DNA of 64,000 nt from Cronobacter muytjensii ATCC 51329 (GTDB lineage Bacteria > Pseudomonadota > Gammaproteobacteria > Enterobacterales > Enterobacteriaceae), in the NCBI RefSeq assembly GCF_001277195.1, contig NZ_CP012268.1:3472001-3536000 (forward strand), written 5' to 3'. The notes beneath the pieces are model-generated. The model saw only the letters and a program-made list of their open reading frames with translations, was not told the DNA's origin and did not search any database. Positions 55,019 to 62,423 of this stretch are shown piece by piece. Numbering within the stretch: the first letter of the stretch is position 1; each line of letters starts with the position of its first letter. Both the position numbers and the translations under genes were made by a program.

Positions 55019-55873
55019 ATGTTTATTATTTCCAGTAAAAACCAGCTTCTTAAGGCGCAGCGGGAAGGCTATGCGGTGCCGGCTTTTAACATTCATAACC
55101 TCGAAACCCTGCAAGTAGTGGTGGAAACCGCCTGCGACATGCGCGCTCCCCTGATTGTCGCAGGTACGCCGGGCACATTCTCCAGTGCCGGAACGGGTAA
55201 TCTGCTCGCGCTCGCCGCCGCGATGGCGCGGCACTATAACCATCCGCTGGCGGTGCATCTCGACCACCACGAAACGCTGCCGGATATCGAGAATAAGGTA
55301 GTAGCAGGCGCGCGCTCCGTCATGATTGACGGTTCACATCTCCCCTTCAAAGAAAACGTCGGGCTGGTGAAAAGCGTTACCGCGTTTTGTCACCGCTATG
55401 ACGCCAGCGTCGAGGCAGAGTTGGGGCGGCTCGGCGGCCAGGAGGACGATCTGGTCGTCGGCGATAACGACGCGCTGTACACCGATCCGGCGCAGGCCCG
55501 CGATTTCGTTGAGCAGACCGGTATCGACTCCCTTGCCGTCGCCATAGGCACCGCGCACGGTTTCTATCACGCGGAGCCCCGGCTCGATTTCGCAAGGCTC
55601 GCTGATATCCGCGCTGTGGTTGACATCCCGCTGGTGCTGCATGGCGCCTCCGGGTTACCCGCAGGCGATATTCAAAAAGCGATCTCTCTGGGCGTTTGCA
55701 AAGTCAATGTTGCGACGGAGCTTAAGGCAGCCTTCTCCGCCGGGCTTAAGCGCTATTTTCACGACAACCCCGACGCGAGCGATCCCCGCCATTACATGCA
55801 ACCCGCTAAAGCCGCAATGAAAGAGGTCGTGCGTCAGGTGATTCATCGTTGCGGCTGCGAAGGGAAGCTTTGA
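55019..55873 (+). CDS. gatY: Tagatose-1,6-bisphosphate aldolase catalytic subunit GatY
   Basis: It cleaves tagatose-1,6-bisphosphate to DHAP and glyceraldehyde-3-phosphate in galactitol breakdown. The 284-residue class II aldolase shows VPAFNIHNLETLQVVVE, the zinc/active-site HLDHHE, EAELGRLGGQEDD, VAIGTAHGFY and PLVLHGASGLP. It needs GatZ for full activity. GatY and the aga-type AgaY/KbaY are close relatives; linkage to gatABC and gatD favours GatY. Confidence 0.94.
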   Translation: MFIISSKNQLLKAQREGYAVPAFNIHNLETLQVVVETACDMRAPLIVAGTPGTFSSAGTGNLLALAAAMARHYNHPLAVHLDHHETLPDIENKVVAGARSVMIDGSHLPFKENVGLVKSVTAFCHRYDASVEAELGRLGGQEDDLVVGDNDALYTDPAQARDFVEQTGIDSLAVAIGTAHGFYHAEPRLDFARLADIRAVVDIPLVLHGASGLPAGDIQKAISLGVCKVNVATELKAAFSAGLKRYFHDNPDASDPRHYMQPAKAAMKEVVRQVIHRCGCEGKL

Positions 55874-56028
55874 CAACACGCGCAGGCGTTTCGGGCTACG
55901 TCCGGCGCGCCCTGCCATAAGCGCTTTTTGACAATTTTCGAAATATTCACGAGGCAGCTCGCGAAAGCGAAGCATGGCCTTTGTCACGCAAACAACACTT
56001 TATGAAATTAAATGAAAATGGAGGGAAT

Positions 56029-57300
56029 ATGCAGGATCTGATAGCCCGACACAAAGCTGGCGAACATTATGGGATATGTTCCGTCTGCTCCGCCCATCCG
56101 CTGGTAATAGAAGCGGCGCTGCGTTTCGATCTTCACACTGACAGAAAGGTGCTGATCGAAGCCACCTCAAACCAGGTGAATCAAACTGGCGGCTACACCG
56201 GTATGCAGCCTCACCAGTTTCGCGATTTTGTCCATGAGATAGCGGATCGGCTTGGCTTTCCCCACCAGCGCCTCATTCTGGGCGGCGATCACCTGGGGCC
56301 TAACTGCTGGCAAAACGAAAGCGCAGAAGCGGCAATGGAAAAAGCTGTCGTGCTGGTCGCCGCGTATGTGAAGGCGGGTTTCAGCAAAATTCATCTCGAC
56401 GCATCGATGTCCTGCGAAGGCGATCCTGTGCCGCTTGCGCCGCATACGGTGGCCGAGCGTGCAGCCCGGCTGTGTGAGGCGGCGGAGCGCGCTGCCACCG
56501 CAGAGCAACGGCAACGGTTAACGTATGTCATCGGTACGGAAGTGCCCGTGCCGGGCGGCGAGGCCACGACTATCGGCAGTGTTCACGTCACGCGCGTGGA
56601 AGACGCCTCGCTGACGCTTGAAACCCACCGCGAGGCGTTTTACCGGCTGGGGCTGGAGGAAGCATTCGCCAGAGTCATCGCCATGGTGGTGCAGCCCGGC
56701 GTGGAGTTTGACCATACCCAGATCGTTCACTATCAGCCGCAACAAGCACAGTCGCTTTCGGCATGGATTAACCAGACGCCGCTGGTGTATGAGGCCCACT
56801 CAACTGACTACCAGTCCCGCCAGGCATACCGGGCGCTGGTTCATGACCATTTTGCCATTCTTAAAGTAGGCCCTGCGCTCACCTTCGCGCTGCGCGAAGC
56901 CCTTTTCGGGCTGGCCTATATGGAAGACGCGCTGATGCCGCCGGAACGTCGCAGCCACGTGCGGGACGTCATTGACGAAGTGATGCTGAACGAGCCGGAG
57001 TACTGGAAAAAGTATTACCGCCCCACCTGGAGCCAGGCGATGGTCGATATTCATTTCAGCCTCTCCGATCGCATCCGTTACTACTGGCCGCACCCGCGCA
57101 TCAGCCAGAGCGTCGGCAAACTTATCGCCAATCTGGAAGAGACACCGCTTCCGCCCGGTCTTATCAGCCAGTTTCTGCCGGGGCAGTTTGAGCGGGTCAA
57201 CACCGGGACGCTGGCAGCCACGCCGTACAACCTGATTATCGACAAAATTCAGGATGTGCTGCGCGCCTACCGTTACGGCTGCTCCCCCTGCGCCGAATAA
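56029..57300 (+). CDS. gatZ: Tagatose-1,6-bisphosphate aldolase non-catalytic subunit GatZ
   Basis: GatZ is a chaperone-like partner stabilising GatY. The 423-residue protein begins MQDLIARHKAGEHYGICSVCSAHPLVIEAAL and follows E. coli GatZ closely, ending VLRAYRYGCSPCAE. GGAGGGAAT sets the start at 56029; earlier in-frame codons exist. The 155-bp gap after gatY is longer than in a tightly packed operon and has a TTCGAAAT motif. Confidence 0.94.
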   Translation: MQDLIARHKAGEHYGICSVCSAHPLVIEAALRFDLHTDRKVLIEATSNQVNQTGGYTGMQPHQFRDFVHEIADRLGFPHQRLILGGDHLGPNCWQNESAEAAMEKAVVLVAAYVKAGFSKIHLDASMSCEGDPVPLAPHTVAERAARLCEAAERAATAEQRQRLTYVIGTEVPVPGGEATTIGSVHVTRVEDASLTLETHREAFYRLGLEEAFARVIAMVVQPGVEFDHTQIVHYQPQQAQSLSAWINQTPLVYEAHSTDYQSRQAYRALVHDHFAILKVGPALTFALREALFGLAYMEDALMPPERRSHVRDVIDEVMLNEPEYWKKYYRPTWSQAMVDIHFSLSDRIRYYWPHPRISQSVGKLIANLEETPLPPGLISQFLPGQFERVNTGTLAATPYNLIIDKIQDVLRAYRYGCSPCAE

Positions 57301-57313
57301 CACAGAGGAACCC

Positions 57314-57781
57314 ATGAGCCAATTATTCGTACGTACCGGCATCGCCTTTTCCGACTGTCAGCATGCGCTGGCGCATATTGGCGAAACCATGCTGGCTAAA
57401 GGGGTGGTGCGTGACACCTATCCCGCCGCGCTACTGGCGCGAGAGGCGGCATTCCCGACAGGCATTGCGCTTGAGCGTCATGCGGTCGCCATCCCGCACT
57501 GCGAGGCGATACATGCCGTGTCGCCAGCGATTTACCTTATCCGTCCTGACTCTCCGGTACGGTTCCAGCGCGCAGACGACGAGGGAGAAATAGCGGTCTC
57601 CCTCATTATCGCGCTGATTGTCGACAACCCGACGGCGCAACTGACTCTGCTGCGCCGTCTCTTTGGCAAGTTGCAAGACCCTGACGTGCTGGACGAGCTG
57701 TTGCAGGCCTCCGAAGCGGAGCTGGCCACGCGGTTTCAGCAGACCATCCTTGAGCCTGAACACTGCGACCAGGCTTCATGA
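57314..57781 (+). CDS. gatA: PTS galactitol EIIA component GatA
   Basis: The 155-residue IIA protein carries the phosphorylated His62 in HAVAIPHCEAIH and passes phosphate to GatB. AGAGGAACCC precedes the ATG at 57314, 13 bp after gatZ. Confidence 0.94.
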   Translation: MSQLFVRTGIAFSDCQHALAHIGETMLAKGVVRDTYPAALLAREAAFPTGIALERHAVAIPHCEAIHAVSPAIYLIRPDSPVRFQRADDEGEIAVSLIIALIVDNPTAQLTLLRRLFGKLQDPDVLDELLQASEAELATRFQQTILEPEHCDQAS

Positions 57782-57807
57782 TCCACTGATAATAAAAGGA
57801 ATACCTT

Positions 57808-58092
57808 ATGAAACGAAAAATCATCGTGGCCTGCGGCGGCGCGGTCGCCACGTCGACAATGGCGGCAGAAGAGATCAAAGAGCTGTGCGAAGCTCACCAC
57901 ATTGAGCTGGATCTGGTGCAGTGCAGGGTCAACGAGATTGAAACCTATATGGATGGCGCCGATCTTATCTGCACCACGGCAAAAGTCGAACGCGCGTTTG
58001 GCGATATTCCTGTGGTGCACGGCATGCCCTTCGTTTCCGGCGTCGGCATTGAGGCGCTCCAGCAGAAAATCCTGACTGTACTGATGGGGTGA
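57808..58092 (+). CDS. gatB: PTS galactitol EIIB component GatB
   Basis: The 94-residue protein has the phosphocysteine loop VACGGAVATSTMAAEEI (Cys9) of the lactose/galactitol IIB fold. It lies 26 bp after gatA and 4 bp before gatC. Confidence 0.95.
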   Translation: MKRKIIVACGGAVATSTMAAEEIKELCEAHHIELDLVQCRVNEIETYMDGADLICTTAKVERAFGDIPVVHGMPFVSGVGIEALQQKILTVLMG

Positions 58093-58096
58093 CGCC

Positions 58097-59470
58097 ATGT
58101 TTAGCGAAATCATGCGTTACATTCTCGATCTCGGCCCAACGGTCATGCTGCCGGTGGTCATTATCATCTTCTCAAAGCTGCTGGGAATGAAGGCAGGCGA
58201 ATGCTTCCGGTCTGGCCTGCATATTGGCATCGGGTTCGTGGGTATCGGGCTCGTCATTGGCCTGATGCTGGATTCGATTGGGCCGGCGGCCAAGGCAATG
58301 GCGGAGCAGTTTGAAATTAATCTTCATGTAGTGGATGTCGGCTGGCCGGGCTCTTCGCCTATGACCTGGGCGTCGCAAATCGCGCTGGTGGCGATCCCTG
58401 TCGCTATTGTCGTCAATATCGCCATGCTGTTGACGCGTATGACGCGCGTGGTGAATGTCGATATCTGGAATATTTGGCATATGACATTTACCGGCGCCCT
58501 GTTGCATCTCGCCACGGGTTCCTACTGGATTGGCATTCTGGGCGTGGTAGCCCATGCCGCCTTTGTCTACAAACTTGGCGACTGGTTTGCCAAAGATACC
58601 CGCGACTATTTTGGCCTGGAAGGGATGGCTATCCCTCACGGCACGTCCGCTTATCTTGGTCCCATCGCGGTACTGGTGGATACCGTTATTGATAAAATTC
58701 CGGGGCTTAACCGCATTCATTTCAGCGCCGACGATGTGCAGAAGCGGTTCGGGCCTTTTGGCGAGCCGGTCACCGTGGGGTTTGTCATGGGGCTCGCCAT
58801 CGGGCTGCTGGCCGGTTATGACGTCAAAGGTGTACTGCAACTGGCGGTTAAAACCGCAGCGGTGATGCTCCTGATGCCGCGTGTCATTAAACCTATCATG
58901 GATGGCCTGACGCCCATCGCGAAGCAGGCGCGTAAACGGCTACAGGCGAAATTCGGCAGCCAGGAGTTTCTGATTGGCCTCGATCCGGCCCTGCTGTTGG
59001 GTCATACCTCGGTCGTTTCCGCGAGCCTGATCTTTATTCCTTTAACGATCCTTATTGCGGTTGTCGTACCGGGGAATCAGGTATTGCCGTTTGGCGATCT
59101 GGCCACCATCGGGTTCTTTGTGGCGATGGCCGTCGCGGTGCACCAGGGGAACCTGTTCCGCACACTGATTTCCGGCGTCATCATCATGAGCATTACGCTC
59201 TGGATAGCGACACAAACCATCGGCCTGCACACGCAGCTTGCCGCCAACGCGGGCGCGCTTAAAGCTGGCGGTCAGGTGGCCTCAATGGATCAGGGCGGCT
59301 CGCCGGTGACGTGGCTGCTCATTCAGCTCTGCACCTGGCAGAACGTGGCGGGGTTTGCCGTTATCGGCGTCATTTATTTTACCGGCGTGTTACTCACCTG
59401 GCGTCGGGCGCGGGCGTTTGTCGCGGTGGAAAAAGCCGCTGTCAGCGAGGCAGGCCCGACCATTTCATGA
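58097..59470 (+). CDS. gatC: PTS galactitol EIIC component GatC
   Basis: The 457-residue membrane transporter imports galactitol as galactitol-1-phosphate. It has about ten hydrophobic segments and family blocks such as LPVVIIIFSKLLGMKAGECFRSG, WPGSSPMTWASQIALVAIP and FGSQEFLIGLDPALLLGHTSV. A hairpin GGGAGAGC-GTG-GCTCTCCC (59475-59493) separates it from gatD. Confidence 0.95.
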   Translation: MFSEIMRYILDLGPTVMLPVVIIIFSKLLGMKAGECFRSGLHIGIGFVGIGLVIGLMLDSIGPAAKAMAEQFEINLHVVDVGWPGSSPMTWASQIALVAIPVAIVVNIAMLLTRMTRVVNVDIWNIWHMTFTGALLHLATGSYWIGILGVVAHAAFVYKLGDWFAKDTRDYFGLEGMAIPHGTSAYLGPIAVLVDTVIDKIPGLNRIHFSADDVQKRFGPFGEPVTVGFVMGLAIGLLAGYDVKGVLQLAVKTAAVMLLMPRVIKPIMDGLTPIAKQARKRLQAKFGSQEFLIGLDPALLLGHTSVVSASLIFIPLTILIAVVVPGNQVLPFGDLATIGFFVAMAVAVHQGNLFRTLISGVIIMSITLWIATQTIGLHTQLAANAGALKAGGQVASMDQGGSPVTWLLIQLCTWQNVAGFAVIGVIYFTGVLLTWRRARAFVAVEKAAVSEAGPTIS

Positions 59471-59474
59471 CAAC

Positions 59475-59493
59475 GGGAGAGCGTGGCTCTCCC
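59475..59493 (+). other. Intercistronic hairpin between gatC and gatD
   Basis: A perfect 8-bp stem with a 3-base loop, followed by CTTCATTTTC; it may adjust expression of gatD or protect the upstream message. Confidence 0.5.
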
Positions 59494-59512
59494 TTCATTT
59501 TCTGGAGGAATA

Positions 59513-60556
59513 ATGAAATCAGTGGTAATTGATGCTGAGGGCAGCGTGCGCGTTGAAGAACGCCCTGTGCCCACTGTCAATGCGGACGACGAGGTGCTGG
59601 TAAAAGTCGTTAGCTCAGGTTTATGCGGCTCGGACATTCCCCGCATTTTCGCCCGCGGCGCGCACTACTATCCCATCACGCTGGGCCATGAGTTTAGCGG
59701 CTATGTGGAGCGCTGCGGCAAGGGCGTGAGCGATCTGTCGCCTGGCGATGCGGTGGCCTGCGTTCCGCTACAGCCCTGCTTTGAATGTGAAGCCTGCGCC
59801 CGCGGTTACTATTCACTGTGTCGGCACTATCAGTTTGTAGGCTCCCGCAGCGAGGGCGGCCACGCCGAATATATTGTGGTCAGGCGCGCCAGCCTGTTTC
59901 TTCTGCCGCCAGAGATGCCGGTTGAAGACGGCGCGTTTATCGAACCTGTCACCGTCGGGCTACACGCCTTTCATCAGGCCCAGGGATGTGAAGGCAAAAA
60001 CGTTGTGATCGTTGGCGCCGGCACGATTGGTCTGCTGGCGATGCAGTGCGCGCAGGCGCTGGGCGCGAACAGCGTGACGGCCATTGATATCAACCCGGAA
60101 AAGCTCCGCCTGGCGCACGCGCTCGGGGCGGATCGGGTATTGAACAGCCGGGAGCTGTCTTCGCAGGCCATCTCCGCTGCGCTGGAGACGCAGCGCTTCG
60201 ATCAACTGGTGCTGGAAACCGCGGGTACTCCGCAGACGGTATCACTGGCGATAGAAATCGCCGGGCCACGCGCGCAGGTCGCTCTGGTCGGCACGCTGCA
60301 TCATGACCTTGCACTCTCCGCCACGGTTTTTGGCAAAATTTTGCGCAATGAACTGACGTTACTCGGTAGCTGGATGAACTATTCTGCGCCCTGGCCAGGT
60401 GAAGAATGGGAAACCGCCGCGCGGCTGCTTACCGAAAAGCGGCTGTCGCTCAAGCCGCTGATTGCGCATCAGGGAGATGCTGAAAGCTTCGTCGGCGCAG
60501 TCCAGGCGCTGAACGGCGCACCGATGCAGGGCAAAATCCTGCTGCGATTCGCCTGA
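59513..60556 (+). CDS. gatD: Galactitol-1-phosphate 5-dehydrogenase GatD
   Basis: It oxidises galactitol-1-phosphate to tagatose-6-phosphate with NAD. The 347-residue zinc-dependent dehydrogenase has the catalytic-zinc residues (SGLCGSDIP, TLGHEFSGYVE), the structural zinc cysteines (CFECEACARGYYSLC) and a Rossmann motif VIVGAGTIGLLAMQ. TGGAGGAATA sets the start at 59513. A 9-bp hairpin TGAGCCAGC / GCTGGCTCA (60561-60585) follows the stop. Confidence 0.95.
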   Translation: MKSVVIDAEGSVRVEERPVPTVNADDEVLVKVVSSGLCGSDIPRIFARGAHYYPITLGHEFSGYVERCGKGVSDLSPGDAVACVPLQPCFECEACARGYYSLCRHYQFVGSRSEGGHAEYIVVRRASLFLLPPEMPVEDGAFIEPVTVGLHAFHQAQGCEGKNVVIVGAGTIGLLAMQCAQALGANSVTAIDINPEKLRLAHALGADRVLNSRELSSQAISAALETQRFDQLVLETAGTPQTVSLAIEIAGPRAQVALVGTLHHDLALSATVFGKILRNELTLLGSWMNYSAPWPGEEWETAARLLTEKRLSLKPLIAHQGDAESFVGAVQALNGAPMQGKILLRFA

Positions 60557-60560
60557 AACA

Positions 60561-60590
60561 ATGAGCCAGCAACCTGAGCTGGCTCACATT
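60561..60590 (+). terminator. Probable terminator after gatD
   Basis: Perfect 9-bp stem with a 7-base loop; the T-run is short (CATTT), so partial readthrough into gatR is possible. Confidence 0.55.
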
Positions 60591-60666
60591 TGCTTTCGAA
60601 ATCCGACGTTCATCTTTCACATTCCTTCGTTTACACTGACGGCAGTTAATTATCAGGCAAATCGAT

Positions 60667-61440
60667 ATGAACTCTTTTGAGCGAAGGAACAGAATTCTCG
60701 ATCTGGTTAATACGCAAGGTAGCGTGATGGTACTGGATCTTTCGAATACTTTTGGCATTTCTGAAGTCACCATCCGCGCCGATCTGCGCTTTCTGGAAGA
60801 AAAAGGGCTGGTGACGCGCTTTCACGGCGGGGCCGGCAAGCCGGGCAGCAATCTTGCAGAAAACGACAATCAGGAGGTCAGGCTGGAGGAACGCTACCAA
60901 CTGGCGAGCGATCCTAAAAAACGCATCGCACAGGCCGCCGCCGCGATGATCAACGAAGGGATGACCATCATTCTTGATAGCGGCAGCACTACCCTGCTCA
61001 TCGCGCACGAACTGGTGAAGATGGCGAACATTACGGTCATCACTAACAGCCTGCCGGCAGCTTCCGCCCTTGCGAATAATAAAGATATTACGCTGGTGGT
61101 CTGCGGCGGCACGGTGCGACATAAGACGCTCTCCATGCATGGCGTGATTGCGCAGCATTCACTGCAGGGCATCAGCGCGGATCTGATGTTTGTTGGCGCT
61201 GACGGCATTGACGCCACTAACGGCATAACCACCTTTAACGAAGGCTATTCAGTCAGCGGTGCGATGGCAGCGGCGGCCCATAAGGTGATCGCCGTTCTGG
61301 ACGCGACGAAATTTAACCGTCGCGGGTTTAACCAGGTCCTGCCGATGTCCGAAATAGACTGTGTCATCACCGATGAAGGTATCGGCGAAAAAGACAAAGC
61401 CTCACTGAGGAAAACCGGCGTGGAACTAAAGATCGTGTGA
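60667..61440 (+). CDS. gatR: DeoR-family galactitol repressor GatR
   Basis: GatR represses the gat operon until galactitol-derived inducer is present. The intact 257-residue protein has a DeoR helix-turn-helix (RRNRILDLVNTQGSVMVLDLSNTFGISEVTIRADLRFLEEKGLV) and a sugar-phosphate sensor domain (DSGSTTLLIAHEL, VCGGTVRHKTLSMHG, FVGADGIDATNGITTF). In E. coli K-12 gatR is disrupted, making the operon constitutive; here it appears functional. A TTCGAAAT operator candidate precedes it. Confidence 0.93.
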   Translation: MNSFERRNRILDLVNTQGSVMVLDLSNTFGISEVTIRADLRFLEEKGLVTRFHGGAGKPGSNLAENDNQEVRLEERYQLASDPKKRIAQAAAAMINEGMTIILDSGSTTLLIAHELVKMANITVITNSLPAASALANNKDITLVVCGGTVRHKTLSMHGVIAQHSLQGISADLMFVGADGIDATNGITTFNEGYSVSGAMAAAAHKVIAVLDATKFNRRGFNQVLPMSEIDCVITDEGIGEKDKASLRKTGVELKIV

Positions 61441-61500
61441 TGTCGGGCAGGTAACGCCGTCGCGCTGACGGGCGCGACGGCAAGCGAGTCCGTTACGGCC

Positions 61501-62361
61501 TCACCCCTGCTGCTCCAGCGCATATTTATACAGCGCGTTCTTTTTCACGCCGTGGATTTCCGCCGCCAGCGCTGCGGCTTTTTTCAGCGGCAACTCGGCC
61601 TGCAACAGCGCGAGCGTGCGCAGCGCGTCCGGCGGCAACGCGTCTTCCTGCGCTTTATGCCCTTCGACGATCAGCACCATCTCGCCCTTGCGGCGGTTTT
61701 CATCGTCCTTCACCCAGGCGAGCAATTCGCCTACCGGCGCGCCGTAGATAGTCTCCCAGGTCTTGGTAAGTTCGCGCGCCAGCACTACATAACGGGACTC
61801 GCCCCAGACCGCGACCATATCTTCCAGGCTTTCCAGCAGGCGATGAGTAGACTCATAGAAAATCAGCGTGCGCGGCTCTTGCTCGAGGGCTTTCAGCGCG
61901 TCGCGGCGGCCTTTGGATTTCGCAGGCAGAAAGCCTTCATAACAGAAGCGGTCGGAAGGCAGACCGGCGGCCGACAGCGCGGCGATAGCGGCGCATGGCC
62001 CCGGCAGCGGCACCACGCGCAGCCCGGCTTCGCGGCAGGCGCGCACCAGATGGTAGCCAGGATCATTAATCAGCGGCGTGCCGGCGTCAGAGACCAGCGC
62101 GATATTTTGCCCTTCGCGCAGTTTGGCTATCAGGGTTTCCGCTTTTTGCTGTTCATTATGGTCGTGCAGCGCAAAAAGCCGGGCGCTGATAGCAAAATGT
62201 TGCAGCAGCAGACCGGTATGACGGGTATCCTCAGCGGCGATAAGATCGACGGACTGCAATACTGTCAGGGCGCGTTGCGTAATGTCGCCGAGATTGCCGA
62301 TAGGCGTCGGGACGATATAGAGCTGGCCCTGAGAATTCTGCGCCGAATCGTTATGTTTCAT
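61501..62361 (-). CDS. rsmI: 16S rRNA (cytidine(1402)-2'-O)-methyltransferase RsmI
   Basis: RsmI adds the 2'-O-methyl group to C1402 in the decoding centre of 16S rRNA. The 286-residue SAM enzyme of the tetrapyrrole-methylase fold has YIVPTPIGNLGDITQRAL, AEDTRHTGLLL, LVSDAGTPLINDPGYHLV and PGPCAAIAALSAAG. It is divergent from lpoA with about 60 bp between, as in E. coli (yraL-yraM). Confidence 0.96.
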   Translation of the reverse strand: MKHNDSAQNSQGQLYIVPTPIGNLGDITQRALTVLQSVDLIAAEDTRHTGLLLQHFAISARLFALHDHNEQQKAETLIAKLREGQNIALVSDAGTPLINDPGYHLVRACREAGLRVVPLPGPCAAIAALSAAGLPSDRFCYEGFLPAKSKGRRDALKALEQEPRTLIFYESTHRLLESLEDMVAVWGESRYVVLARELTKTWETIYGAPVGELLAWVKDDENRRKGEMVLIVEGHKAQEDALPPDALRTLALLQAELPLKKAAALAAEIHGVKKNALYKYALEQQG

Positions 62362-62423
62362 TGTTTCGTCCGTATTGCCGATTTAAAATTGAACATTCAC
62401 CAGAAAAAACCACTGGATACAGC

